Source of the DNA: Schaalia suimastitidis DSM 15538 | GTDB taxonomy: Bacteria; Actinomycetota; Actinomycetes; Actinomycetales; Actinomycetaceae | NCBI RefSeq assembly: GCF_000429105.1 | Contig: NZ_AUBF01000008.1 | Coordinates: 62,001 to 126,000, forward strand | Direction: 5' to 3' | DNA: 64,000 bases | Part shown: piece after piece, positions 9,108 to 17,195 of the stretch | How positions within the stretch are numbered: the stretch's first letter is position 1 | Layout: the number at the start of each line of letters is the position of its first letter | Translations under genes and position numbers: made by a program | The notes under the pieces: model-generated | The model's database searches: none | Seen by the model: only the letters and a program-made list of their open reading frames with translations | Told to the model about the DNA's origin: nothing

Positions 9108-9186
9108 ACGAGGCGGTGCCAGGTATCGCTGTTGTGCGGGGCGGCTCTCGCCCCCACCGTTTGACGAGGCCGCGCTAGGTATCGCT
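9108..9186. repeat. Two imperfect copies of a 23-base sequence
   Basis: Positions 9108-9130 and 9164-9186 share ACGAGGC followed by AGGTATCGCT with a few differences between. They lie in the 250-base gap between the TetR and MFS genes, which otherwise holds no gene. The function is unknown. Confidence 0.5.
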
Positions 9187-9219
9187 ACCACATGTGGCCG
9201 ATCCGCCCATCCTATTGCT

Positions 9220-9903
9220 TCACGAGGCAGGGCCACCCAATTGGGAGGACTCTGACAATAGTTCGGCGGGTATGTCCATCGTGAGATAGTGATCGAGGGT
9301 CGGGCCGATAAGTGCGGCAACACTGTCGACACTCATGTCGGCAAGCCGGTTTACCTTTGCCACGTACCGGGTGTAGAGCACGCCAAGTAATTGACTACCC
9401 ATGAGTGCGATACGTACGGTCTGGGCAGGCGTGGTAGCAAGCGACACAATGCGCCGCATAATAAAGTCATTAAATGCCAGGCGAGACTCGTCATGTGTCC
9501 CCATTGACCGCAGAAGCGAAAGGAAGGCAGCGCCTCGCTGCGGATCCTCCATAATGGTGAGGATAGCTTTTAGATACCTCTGCCCGAAACCCTTAGGTTG
9601 CATGTTCGCCTGAGCAAGAAGAACTGGGAGTTCCGTTTGTGCGAAGGCTCGTTCGAGGCCCGCTGCAAATAGTTCAGCTTTGCTGCCGAAATAGTAGTGG
9701 ATGAGTTTGGCGTTGGTACCTGCCCGCTGTGCGATGCTCCTCATGGTTGTTTGTTGGAAACCGTTTGCGGCGAAACACTCCCCTGCTGCGTCAAGGATGA
9801 CTTCTTTAAGGTCACTGCGATCTTGTCGGGGCCCTCGGCGCACGCCTTGTGCTTGAGCCATTGTCACACTCATTTCTGTGGTCTCTGCGGCGCGGATTGT
9901 CAT
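9220..9903 (-). CDS. TetR family transcriptional regulator
   Basis: The 227-residue protein has a TetR DNA-binding domain at about residues 27-75: ILDAAGECFAANGFQQTTMRSIAQRAGTNAKLIHYYFGSKAELFAAG shows the expected helix-turn-helix followed by the YYFxSK block. The C-terminal part fits the ligand-sensing domain and has LLGVLYTRY in the style of TetR_C_33-type members. It is divergent from the ABC exporter pair that begins 78 bases away, so it most likely represses that pair and is relieved by an exported compound. E. coli has an analogous arrangement (CecR with ybhGFSR). I could not pick out a clear palindromic operator in the intergenic bases. Confidence 0.88.
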   Translation of the reverse strand: MTIRAAETTEMSVTMAQAQGVRRGPRQDRSDLKEVILDAAGECFAANGFQQTTMRSIAQRAGTNAKLIHYYFGSKAELFAAGLERAFAQTELPVLLAQANMQPKGFGQRYLKAILTIMEDPQRGAAFLSLLRSMGTHDESRLAFNDFIMRRIVSLATTPAQTVRIALMGSQLLGVLYTRYVAKVNRLADMSVDSVAALIGPTLDHYLTMDIPAELLSESSQLGGPAS

Positions 9904-9981
9904 GATGTGACTCTACCCATAACCTGCTTCCATGCAATAGGATTTCATCAACTGGCGAAACTCTAGTGCTAAGGACTCCTC

Positions 9982-11229
9982 GTGAAAGCAATGATGATCA
10001 AAGAGTTCCGAGAACTCGCACGCGACCGCCGCACCCTGGCGTTACTCATCGCCATTCCGATTCTCCTCCTCATAGTCTTTGGCTACGCCGCCAACTTCAG
10101 CATTAACACCTCCCGCATCCTCGTCGTTGGTGAAGCCGCCACAGAAGTCTCCGCTGAAATTACCACACTGAGCGATAGCCTCGTCATGGAGGTTGACACC
10201 AGCTATTCAACCCTCAGTGAAACCGACGCCAAAGAACTGCTACGCGACAGCCGTTACGTCGCCCTTGTGGCTGCTACCAGTGCAGATACCGCAACGCCTC
10301 TCGCGTCACGCACTCACCTTTGGATTGACGGCAGCCAACTCTTCGCCGCCCAAGAAGTCAGCAGAACATGGATTGAAACTGTCACTTCAGATAACAAAAC
10401 ACGCCTCACACAGCTACAAACAGAGATCACCCAGGCACAAGAAGTGCTAACCTCACTTGCGCAGCACAACATGACACAAGGACAAAATGCCGCACAGCTT
10501 GGTGTCCTACAACCCACTCAAATCCAACTGCCAACACTGCCCGACCAAAGCGCACTGGATCTTACTGCCCTATCAATTGACCAACTCAGCACCACCATAT
10601 TCAATCCCGACTTATCGACCTCTTGGATCATGATCCCTGGCCTTATCGGCCTCATCCTTACCTTCGTCGGCACAGTGGTCACCAGTATCGGACTCGTGCG
10701 GGAACGCGAAGCAGGCACTTTAGAACAACTCGCCGCAATGCCCCTATCCCCCGCCGCCATTATCGGAGGGAAAGTTGCCCCTTACCTCCTATTGGCGCTC
10801 GTTGATGCCGGTATTATCACGGGTGCTGGAGTGTGGATTTTTGGCGTCCCCTTTGAAGGAAATATTTTTCTCTTTATCGGCCTGATGATGCTATTCGTCA
10901 CCGTCGTCTTGGGCGTCGGCATCCTTATTTCATCAGTATCAGAAAACACCGGGCAGGCAATTCAACTGGCGATTATGACGATGGTGCCCCAAATCCTTCT
11001 ATCCGGGCTGATATTTCCACTTGAGGCGATGGCAACAGGGGTCCGCTGGATCGGCTACTGTCTGCCTTTAACGTGGTTCACCAAGGCTTCGCAAGGCATT
11101 ATGCTCCGCGGAGCACAAAGTGACGATATTTGGATGTCACTAGTGATATTGGGTGCAATGGCCATCATCGTCTTTGGTATTGCAATCGCACGGATGGCAC
11201 GCTCCCTCACGCACGGAGGTTCACGATGA
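9982..11229 (+). CDS. ABC-2 type exporter permease, YbhS/YhhJ-like
   Basis: The 415-residue protein begins MKAMMIKEFRELARDRRTLALLIAIPILLLIVFGYA, a typical ABC-2 permease first helix. A large extracytoplasmic region of about 170 residues follows, then five hydrophobic segments at the C-terminus. Those include the signature VREREAGTLEQLAAMPLSPAAIIGGK and LLSGLIFPLEAMA. It should form the membrane part of an efflux pump with the double ATPase encoded next. The start is GTG with AAGGA upstream. The stop overlaps the ATPase start (ATGA). The external domain contains a Gln-rich coiled stretch around residues 135-170. Confidence 0.87.
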   Translation: MKAMMIKEFRELARDRRTLALLIAIPILLLIVFGYAANFSINTSRILVVGEAATEVSAEITTLSDSLVMEVDTSYSTLSETDAKELLRDSRYVALVAATSADTATPLASRTHLWIDGSQLFAAQEVSRTWIETVTSDNKTRLTQLQTEITQAQEVLTSLAQHNMTQGQNAAQLGVLQPTQIQLPTLPDQSALDLTALSIDQLSTTIFNPDLSTSWIMIPGLIGLILTFVGTVVTSIGLVREREAGTLEQLAAMPLSPAAIIGGKVAPYLLLALVDAGIITGAGVWIFGVPFEGNIFLFIGLMMLFVTVVLGVGILISSVSENTGQAIQLAIMTMVPQILLSGLIFPLEAMATGVRWIGYCLPLTWFTKASQGIMLRGAQSDDIWMSLVILGAMAIIVFGIAIARMARSLTHGGSR

Positions 11230-12794
11230 TTCGCGTCAACAACCTCACGATTCGCTACCGCAATACCGTGGCCCTCGCCAACGTGAACGTGACCTTTCCT
11301 CAGGGGAAGGTCACAGCACTCGTAGGTGGCGATGGTGCGGGGAAAAGTACGCTGTTACGGGAATTGGCTACACGCAGTGGACGCAAACGCCTCCACATTA
11401 AGGGGTTTTCCGAGGCGGAGGTAACGTATCTGCCCGACGGGCCGGGCGCGTGGCCAAATTTGTCTGTCGAAGAAAACCTTGAGTTCGTCGCCCAAACATA
11501 CGGCTTACGTGACTATGCCGGTGCCGTCGACGATCTCATTGAGGCAGCTGACTTAGCGCAGGCACGCCACAGGATCGCTTCACGCCTGTCAGGCGGGATG
11601 CGTAAAAAACTTGCCACCACTATGGCATTGCTGCCACATCCACAGTTACTTCTCCTTGACGAGGCCACCACTGGTGTTGACCCACAAAGTCGCGAACGTA
11701 TCACCACGATGGTGTGGGACGCTGCCCGTCAGGGCGCCACCGTCATTATTTCAACAACCTATCTGGACGAGGCCGAATACGCGGACCACGTGGTCTTCCT
11801 CAATAATGGAAAAGTCGTGGCGGCAGGTACCCCTACTGAGGTCATCGCCCTTACCCCTGGACATATCTGGACTAATCCTGTCGACACCGAAACCACAGTA
11901 ATTCCGACCCTTAGGGCACATGATCATCTCTGGCAGCGTGGATCCGACCTTTACGAGTGGACCCCACATCCAGATACACCTCGCATTCTCAGCGAAGGAC
12001 GCACCCTTACGCCTGACCTGGAACTTTCCTCTATTGCATTCCTTCTACGCGACGAAACGCTACCCCATAGACGCTCCCACGCCTCGCGCAGGCACCCTCC
12101 TTCGGCGATAGCCGCCGCGGTGGCACCAACTGCAGTGCGCCTCGACAATACCCCTGCTGACGATCACACCCCCCTTGTGACCTGTGAGAATGTTTCGAAG
12201 AGCTTCGGACGCACCCTGGCAGTCAACGGCGTTTCACTCAAGGTTCTCCCTGGGCAGGTTGTGGGACTCACTGGTGGGAACGGTGCAGGCAAAAGCACCC
12301 TGATCCGACTCATCCTGGGGCTTGAGCAGCCAGATAGCGGAAATATTGAACTTTGTGGCCAACAACCCGGCATACAGGCACGCACCCACGTAGGTTATGT
12401 GCCGCAATCACTTGGCTTATATCCCACATTAAGCGCAGCAGAAAATATCGCCTTCACTCAAGATGTGTTCTCAACAGCACATTTAAACCCTACGATACCC
12501 AAGGCGCATGTAGAATCACCTGCTTTCGATAATGCCACTGCCGTGGGACGACTGCCGTTGGGCGAGCGCCGACAAGTCGCAGTTACCTGCGCATTAAGCC
12601 ACCCTGTCAGCCTCCTTATCCTTGATGAGCCCACTTCCGGTATGGATTCTTTGGAACGCGCACGCCTATGGAAACAAATCAGGGCAGCTGCCGCTCAGGG
12701 TGTCGGTGTCTTGGTCACCACGCACTATCAGTATGAGGCTCTCCAATGCGATATCGTGATCAGGATGTCAAATGGTGCTGTCGTTCGTTCCTAA
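11226..12794 (+). CDS. ABC exporter ATPase with two nucleotide-binding domains, YbhF-like
   Basis: From the ATG overlapping the permease stop the protein is 522 residues. Domain 1 has Walker A GGDGAGKST, signature LSGGMRKKLA and Walker B LLLLDEATTGVDP. Domain 2 has Walker A GGNGAGKST and Walker B LLILDEPTSGMD, but its signature reads LPLGERRQVAV in place of LSGGQ, so one of the two ATP sites is probably degenerate. Fused double ATPases with ABC-2 permeases are the YbhF type. It energises the pump formed with the preceding permease. The gene is convergent with the pab remnant, only four bases away. Confidence 0.88.
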   Translation: MIRVNNLTIRYRNTVALANVNVTFPQGKVTALVGGDGAGKSTLLRELATRSGRKRLHIKGFSEAEVTYLPDGPGAWPNLSVEENLEFVAQTYGLRDYAGAVDDLIEAADLAQARHRIASRLSGGMRKKLATTMALLPHPQLLLLDEATTGVDPQSRERITTMVWDAARQGATVIISTTYLDEAEYADHVVFLNNGKVVAAGTPTEVIALTPGHIWTNPVDTETTVIPTLRAHDHLWQRGSDLYEWTPHPDTPRILSEGRTLTPDLELSSIAFLLRDETLPHRRSHASRRHPPSAIAAAVAPTAVRLDNTPADDHTPLVTCENVSKSFGRTLAVNGVSLKVLPGQVVGLTGGNGAGKSTLIRLILGLEQPDSGNIELCGQQPGIQARTHVGYVPQSLGLYPTLSAAENIAFTQDVFSTAHLNPTIPKAHVESPAFDNATAVGRLPLGERRQVAVTCALSHPVSLLILDEPTSGMDSLERARLWKQIRAAAAQGVGVLVTTHYQYEALQCDIVIRMSNGAVVRS

Positions 12795-12798
12795 TCCG

Positions 12799-13845
12799 TT
12801 ACTGGAGAATTGACGAGGCGATGGTACGTGCCTTGACCAGCGTTTCCTCCCATTCACACTCAGGTACTGACAGGTGTGTAATGGCGCCGCCTACCCCGAA
12901 GGTCGCTTGAGTGCGCTCCACCACGAGGGTGCGGATCACAATGCTGAGGTCAGCGGCTCCATTGGGGGAAAACCAGCCGATAGCACCCGAATAGATACCC
13001 CGTGGTCCACCTTCAAGGGTGTCAATGATTTCAAGGGTACGTATCTTTGGCGCGCCCGTCATTGACCCGCCAGGGAACGCGGCGCGCACACAGTCAATGG
13101 TCGAGGCGTCTGAGCGCAGGCGACCTGTCACGGTGCTGACAAGTTGGTGCACTGATGGATAGGATTCCACGTCAAATAGACAGGGGACCTGCACTGATCC
13201 TGGCTCACACACAATACTCAAATCATTGCGCAACAAATCAACGATCATGAGGTTTTCAGCGCGGTCTTTTTCGCTTTCCTTAAGGTCGCGACGCAAATCC
13301 TCGTCTTCCTGGGGATTGTGACTGCGTGGCCTCGTGCCTTTAATGGGAGTGGCCGCCACATGCCCGTCAGTATCTACGCTGAGGAAACGTTCAGGTGATG
13401 CGCTCAGCACCGAGTAGGTGCCGCAACGCAACAATGCTCCGAATGGGACGCGCGCCTGGGTACGGAGGCGCCGATAGGTTTCCAACGGATCGAGGCTGTG
13501 CGGATAGGTCACCATATTGGTCAAGCACACTTCGTAAGTTTGCCCGGCAGCGATGAGTTCTTTGCAGTGGTCAATAAGGCCAAGATAGGCCTGTCGGTTG
13601 TGGCGGAATGTGAATACCTGCTCTACCTGCTCATGTGGTGGGTAGGGCAGTGGTTTCGAGGGTGCTGGGGGCGCCGAGGCCAGGGCGGCTATCTTCTGCT
13701 CGGTTTCGTTACACCACTGTATTGTCGCTTGGTCAAGGTCTGGATCGTCACCGCCAGAGTGCAAAGCCATGAGGATACAGTCACCGCTGACGTGGTCAAA
13801 GACGACGGCCCGCTCAACGAAGGTGACATAAGCATCTGGCAGCAC
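12799..13845 (-). CDS. pabB: PabB C-terminal fragment (chorismate-binding domain) cut off by a mobile element
   Basis: This is the 3' part of a gene split by the element at 13,853-19,744. The visible protein has the PabB/TrpE catalytic core: SASPERFLSV, PIKGTRPRS, and near the end GSMTGAPKIRTLEIIDTLEG and GIYSGAIGWFSPNG. PabB adds ammonia to chorismate to make aminodeoxychorismate for folate. The frame can begin at GTG 13,845, but no ribosome binding site precedes it, and the same frame runs three more codons into the element before meeting a stop (13,867-13,869). Joined to the upstream fragment it gives about 988 residues. As it stands it is probably not made as a useful protein, and the strain may lack PabB activity. 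Confidence 0.85.
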   Translation of the reverse strand: MLPDAYVTFVERAVVFDHVSGDCILMALHSGGDDPDLDQATIQWCNETEQKIAALASAPPAPSKPLPYPPHEQVEQVFTFRHNRQAYLGLIDHCKELIAAGQTYEVCLTNMVTYPHSLDPLETYRRLRTQARVPFGALLRCGTYSVLSASPERFLSVDTDGHVAATPIKGTRPRSHNPQEDEDLRRDLKESEKDRAENLMIVDLLRNDLSIVCEPGSVQVPCLFDVESYPSVHQLVSTVTGRLRSDASTIDCVRAAFPGGSMTGAPKIRTLEIIDTLEGGPRGIYSGAIGWFSPNGAADLSIVIRTLVVERTQATFGVGGAITHLSVPECEWEETLVKARTIASSILQ

Positions 13846-13846
13846 T

Positions 13847-13860
13847 GATGGGTTTGGGAA
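13847..13860. other. Element-host junction next to the pabB 3' fragment
   Basis: Host sequence CTGATGGG ends at 13,852 and is followed by TTT and then element sequence TGGGAAG. The likely crossover dinucleotide is TT at 13,853-13,854, matching TT at 19,743-19,744 on the other side. A GGACA motif at 13,871-13,875 mirrors TGTCC at 19,722-19,726, both the same distance from TT, as expected of the two arms of a serine-recombinase attP. Confidence 0.75.
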
Positions 13861-13898
13861 GATTTGTCAAGGACATAAACAAAATTTATTTGACAAAT

Positions 13899-14063
13899 TT
13901 ATATCTTCTCTGTTTCTCTCTTGATTAGCTTTAGTATTTTATCCTTGTATGTTTCGCCTGTGCCTTGCTTGAAATGTAGGTTTACAGTATATTTTGTCTT
14001 TCCAATATCCATAATTAACTGTTTATTAGGTGGTGCTTTTATTTCTCTTTTTTCTTCTTCCAT
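13899..14063 (-). CDS. tnpW: TnpW-like small transposon-encoded protein
   Basis: The start at 14,063 is preceded by AAAGGAGG at good spacing; an in-frame ATG further up has no such site. The 54-residue product, MEEEKREIKAPPN onward, has the core IGKTKYTVNLHFKQGTGETYKDKI followed by LKLIKRE, which I recognise as the TnpW family carried by clostridial elements with TnpX-type recombinases. The role of TnpW is not established. It is the last gene of the element, about 45 bases from the host junction, and sits just after a terminator hairpin. Confidence 0.7.
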   Translation of the reverse strand: MEEEKREIKAPPNKQLIMDIGKTKYTVNLHFKQGTGETYKDKILKLIKRETEKI

Positions 14064-14096
14064 AAGTCCTCCTTTCCATTTTTGACAATAAAAAAA

Positions 14097-14120
14097 CAGC
14101 AAACCATTTTTGATTTACTG
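14097..14120 (-). terminator. Terminator after the SnoaL-like genes (copy A of a repeated hairpin)
   Basis: On the minus strand CAGTAAATC, a short A-rich loop and GGTTTGCTG are followed by seven Ts. The sequence is nearly the same as the hairpin at 17,112-17,137. Confidence 0.75.
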
Positions 14121-14167
14121 CTTTTGTGTTAGTTTTTATTAAATTGCTTGATTTGCAAAATTAAAAT

Positions 14168-14536
14168 TTACCTAATGCGTTTCCCAATTTTCATTTTCTT
14201 ACGCCATTCTGGTGCCAATCCATCATCAGACCAATATTCATCCATATCAACAATCAAATTATTTTCAAGATAGATAAAACTTACTACATGAAAAGACTCA
14301 CTATTATCTGTTGGAAAAACTCGACAAGCTAAAATAATAGTATCTTCATTTTCTTCAATTCTCTCTATTTCTCCGTTCCAATTCCTCGGATATTCACAAT
14401 TTGCCCTTATATACTCATCTAAGGTAAATAACTCATTTGTGCAATGCCATTTTATAACGGCATTTTTTTGAAAAAAATTCCTAAGTTCTTCTGCATTTTG
14501 TGATAAAACCGTTTTGAAAAATCTATCTATATCCAT
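14168..14536 (-). CDS. SnoaL-like (NTF2-fold) protein, element cargo
   Basis: I use the ATG at 14,536 with GGTGA seven bases upstream. The 122-residue protein, MDIDRFFKTVLSQNAEELRNFFQKNAVIKW and so on, has the helix-helix-strand start and alternating strands of the SnoaL/NTF2-like fold. It shows WHCTNELFTLDEYI and a C-terminal YWSDDGLAPEWRKKMKIG typical of nuclear transport factor 2 family proteins in Firmicutes. Members include small enzymes and ligand-binding proteins, so no reaction can be named. It is 10 bases downstream of another SnoaL-like gene and the two probably work or fold together. Confidence 0.65.
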   Translation of the reverse strand: MDIDRFFKTVLSQNAEELRNFFQKNAVIKWHCTNELFTLDEYIRANCEYPRNWNGEIERIEENEDTIILACRVFPTDNSESFHVVSFIYLENNLIVDMDEYWSDDGLAPEWRKKMKIGKRIR

Positions 14537-14546
14537 AGTAATCACC

Positions 14547-14966
14547 TTAAAACCAATTCGCTTTTTCATCTCTAAACAATGGTGTTTCACTCTCTTTGTA
14601 AGGATTGTAGTTATTACAATTACAGCCAAACTCTTTCAATACTTTTATCTTATTATCGGCTGTCCAAACAATCAAAGAGATACCGTCAAATTCTTCAACT
14701 TTCCCCTCATTCATTTTATTTTTGAAGTGCCATTCTACAATAGTTTGATTATCCTTATGAAAAAATTGCTTTATATCCCACGCAAGAACTGCTCCTCTTG
14801 TATTCCACTCGTTAAACCAGTGTTTTACTGTTTGTCGATTTTCATACTTAGGACACCAGCTCTCAATATAAATTACATCATCTGAAAAAATATCATCTAT
14901 CCCTAAGTCTTGTTGAGCAAGCCACATATCAAACCATAAACGAATGATTTTCTCTCTTTCATCCAT
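14547..14966 (-). CDS. SnoaL-like (NTF2-fold) protein, element cargo, first of a pair
   Basis: The ATG at 14,966 gives 139 residues; GGAGG lies 11 bases upstream, and an ATG six codons earlier overlaps that site and is less likely. The pattern EREKIIRLWFDMWLAQQDLGIDDIFSDDVIYIESWCPKYENRQTVKHWFNEWN is typical of SnoaL-like domains, with an NTF2-like second half KNKMNEGKVEEFDGISLIVW. The C-terminus contains CNCNNYNPY, which is Cys-rich. It is transcribed from the promoter-like sequence at 15,004 and followed by the second SnoaL-like gene. The substrate is unknown. Confidence 0.7.
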   Translation of the reverse strand: MDEREKIIRLWFDMWLAQQDLGIDDIFSDDVIYIESWCPKYENRQTVKHWFNEWNTRGAVLAWDIKQFFHKDNQTIVEWHFKNKMNEGKVEEFDGISLIVWTADNKIKVLKEFGCNCNNYNPYKESETPLFRDEKANWF

Positions 14967-15003
14967 AAATTTAAGCACCTCCAAAAATCAAATATTTGTT
15001 TAT

Positions 15004-15018
15004 TATTATACCATTTTT
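15004..15018 (-). promoter_or_regulatory. Promoter-like sequence before the SnoaL pair (copy A)
   Basis: The minus strand reads AAAAATGGTATAATA, containing a perfect -10 box TATAAT with extended TGG. The same 15 bases occur at 18,001-18,015 ahead of the hydrolase gene. Confidence 0.6.
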
Positions 15019-15028
15019 CAGCTCGGTT

Positions 15029-16513
15029 TTATAGTTCTAACTCGTTCTTCTTTACCTGTGTTAGTTCCTTTGACTTTTCCTGTAATCGCTCTATACAAGT
15101 CTTAACTTTTTCTGCCTGTTTAACTTCTTCTCGTATTTCTAATATTTGATTATATAGACTCTTTTTTTCTTTCTTCAAAGTATCAACTTCCGATTTCCAT
15201 TTGCTAATGGCTAAGTTCTTGCTTTCTCCTAAATGTTCTTTCAGATATTTTTTCGCACTCTCAAATAAAATAATCTCTGCCGTATGCTCATTATAAAAAT
15301 CTTCTTGCTTGCTTTTCTTCAACTTGACATAGGTTTTGTATGTGTCTTTATGTTTCAAATACTTTTCTGCTTGGTCGATAAGCTCTACTTTGTCATTGGT
15401 TTTCTTTTCGGTATCTTTGATAGCTCTTGTAGTCTTGTAGTTCTTATCTCTTAATGCTGATATACTTTCTTTTAATTCTGATAATGATGTAATATTTTTC
15501 TCTTTAAGAAATTGATAGCTTTCAATATATTTTTCTGAGTTTATATTACTGTTATCTGCATTTTCTTTTATGAGATGGGAGAGTATATCTGTTAAATTAT
15601 TTTGTCTTGGCAGGGTGGTGGATTGTAAAGATATATCCTCTTGGTTCTCCGTTAGATTATCTTTGTTCTTGTTTGTTGTTAAACTTCTTATCCATCTCAT
15701 TAAGGCTTTTATTCGTCTTGTAATTTCTCTTAATATCTTGTTTTGATGTCTGATTTCTCTGTTGATATTTCCTCTGTCGGTGACTATACCCTTCTTTTCC
15801 ATTTGACTTGCTGATACACCTAAATGAATTGTCGGTATTTGTTCTATACCTTGTCTTTCATAGGAGCGATGGTCTACTTTTTCTTGTATGCTGTTTTCTT
15901 CAAGATACTTGTTTGTAATGTCTGCCCACGACTTTCGCCACTGTTCTGCTTTGTCTTGCTCATTCCAATCTACTGTATCTATTTTTCTTGTTTTGTAATT
16001 ACCGTTTTTGAGTTTTACTTTTTCTCCGTTTTCATCAAGGATATATTCCTTTTTTGATTTTGCTCCCCATGTCTTATCTTCGTTTAGTGGTCGCATAGTT
16101 AGTAAGATATGAGCGTGTGGGTTTCCGTCATTTTTATCGTGTAATGCAATATCGGCACACATACCAACTTTCACAAAATTTTCTTTTACATATTCCCTTA
16201 CAAGTTCTATCTGTTTTTCCCTATCTAATTCTTTGGGTAAAGCAATTTCGATTTCTCTTGCAAGCTGTGATTTTTTACTTTTTTCTATTTTCTCAACACT
16301 ATTCCATAAGACAGAACGATTTACAAAATCCTGTGGTGCATTTTGCGGTAATAGGATTTCTGTATGTGCTATTCCGCCTTTTCTTGTAAAATCGTGGACT
16401 ATTCCGTCATACTCATTTTTTATCATTTCGCCACTACGATAGGCAGAAGCTGCTACTGCACTTTTGCCTTTGCCTCTTGAGATAATTTTGATACTGAGAT
16501 GATAGATTGCCAT
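15029..16513 (-). CDS. mobA: MobA/MobL family relaxase
   Basis: From the ATG at 16,513 (GAGGAGG eight bases upstream) the protein has 494 residues. The N-terminal relaxase domain starts MAIYHLSIKIISRGKGKSAVAASAYRSGE, with the nicking tyrosine at residue 25, and contains the metal-binding motif GNPHAHILLTMR. The C-terminal 250 residues are Lys/Glu-rich and likely coiled coil. MobA/MobL proteins nick oriT and lead the strand into a recipient cell using a helper mating apparatus. A matching oriT lies just upstream (16,636-16,751). DUF3847 and oriT neighbours are typical of this element type. Confidence 0.92.
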   Translation of the reverse strand: MAIYHLSIKIISRGKGKSAVAASAYRSGEMIKNEYDGIVHDFTRKGGIAHTEILLPQNAPQDFVNRSVLWNSVEKIEKSKKSQLAREIEIALPKELDREKQIELVREYVKENFVKVGMCADIALHDKNDGNPHAHILLTMRPLNEDKTWGAKSKKEYILDENGEKVKLKNGNYKTRKIDTVDWNEQDKAEQWRKSWADITNKYLEENSIQEKVDHRSYERQGIEQIPTIHLGVSASQMEKKGIVTDRGNINREIRHQNKILREITRRIKALMRWIRSLTTNKNKDNLTENQEDISLQSTTLPRQNNLTDILSHLIKENADNSNINSEKYIESYQFLKEKNITSLSELKESISALRDKNYKTTRAIKDTEKKTNDKVELIDQAEKYLKHKDTYKTYVKLKKSKQEDFYNEHTAEIILFESAKKYLKEHLGESKNLAISKWKSEVDTLKKEKKSLYNQILEIREEVKQAEKVKTCIERLQEKSKELTQVKKNELEL

Positions 16514-16635
16514 AAGAAAAAACCTCCTCTCTTTTCTGATGTGGGTATGGTGGCGATGGATAAGACTTACTAAAAAAATCGGATAGCTTTTATCCGATTT
16601 CTTTTGGGAAGTACACAAGGGGTAGGAAATTTATT

Positions 16636-16751
16636 TCCGTAGGGGAGTGTAGCTCCCCTGTATCAGCGTTAAGCTGATATGCTCTCTGCAAGAGCCTTCG
16701 GAGAACGCACACACCCTTTAGGGTGTATAAGTGCGCCCTTGTCAACAAGGG
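16636..16751. other. oriT: Candidate origin of transfer (oriT), IncQ-like nic region
   Basis: Between the relaxase and DUF3847 genes are several hairpins: AGGGGAG/CTCCCCT at 16,641-16,659, TATCAGC/GCTGATA at 16,661-16,679, ACACCCT/AGGGTGT at 16,711-16,726 and CCCTTGT/ACAAGGG at 16,736-16,751. Right after the third hairpin comes ATAAGTGCGCCCTTG (16,727-16,741). The well-studied oriT of IncQ plasmids R1162/RSF1010 has the same design: an inverted repeat followed by TAAGTGCGCCCT, with the nick just after GCGCCC. The block has higher GC than the rest of the element. A relaxase of the matching MobA family is encoded next to it. Confidence 0.8.
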
Positions 16752-16752
16752 A

Positions 16753-17073
16753 CTATTCCTCTGTTTCCATTACTCCCTCTTGTGTTTCTGTAATTTGATT
16801 TTCGCTTTGTCCTCGTTTCTCTATGATTTTTAAGATTTTTTGATTAACTGCTTCTTTGATATTTTGGAATGTGATTAGCTGATAAAATTCATCTTTGGTA
16901 AAATCCCTACTCTCGTTAAAGATACTTTCAAAAACTGCTCCTTTTTCATATATCCTTTTATCTCTCTTTTTTCTTTCTTCCTGTTTCTGCTGACTGATGA
17001 GTTTTCTTCTTTTGTTTTGTAACTGCTTAATTTCTTCTTCTGCCATTAAGATTTTTTCATCTATGTTTTTCAT
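16753..17073 (-). CDS. DUF3847 family protein of mobilizable elements
   Basis: The 106-residue protein begins MKNIDEKILMAEEEIKQLQNKRRKL, then has a Lys/Glu/Arg-rich helix and the block RIYEKGAVFESIFNESRDFTKDEFYQLI, which is characteristic of DUF3847. Such proteins are regularly encoded beside MobA/MobL relaxases in Firmicute elements and may assist relaxosome assembly; this is inferred from context only. The N-terminal 40 residues look like a coiled coil. The gene ends just before the candidate oriT. Confidence 0.75.
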   Translation of the reverse strand: MKNIDEKILMAEEEIKQLQNKRRKLISQQKQEERKKRDKRIYEKGAVFESIFNESRDFTKDEFYQLITFQNIKEAVNQKILKIIEKRGQSENQITETQEGVMETEE

Positions 17074-17111
17074 TTCTGTTTTCCTTTCTTCTGTTTTTGG
17101 ACAAAGAAAAA

Positions 17112-17137
17112 ACAGTAAACCTTTTTTGATTTACTGT
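17112..17137 (-). terminator. Terminator after the hydrolase gene (copy B of a repeated hairpin)
   Basis: Arms ACAGTAAA and TTTACTGT pair perfectly around a ten-base loop, and on the minus strand are followed by six Ts. The sequence nearly repeats the hairpin at 14,097-14,120. Confidence 0.8.
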
Positions 17138-17195
17138 TTCGTAAGTTGTTATATCATTGCTTGTATTTAATTGTTTTACTTCGACAAACTGGGAG

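Noticed and set aside
13845-13869. GTG 13,845 as a genuine start of an independent PabB
   Set aside because: No ribosome binding site is seen, the host frame continues across it, and half of the PabB fold is on the other side of the element.
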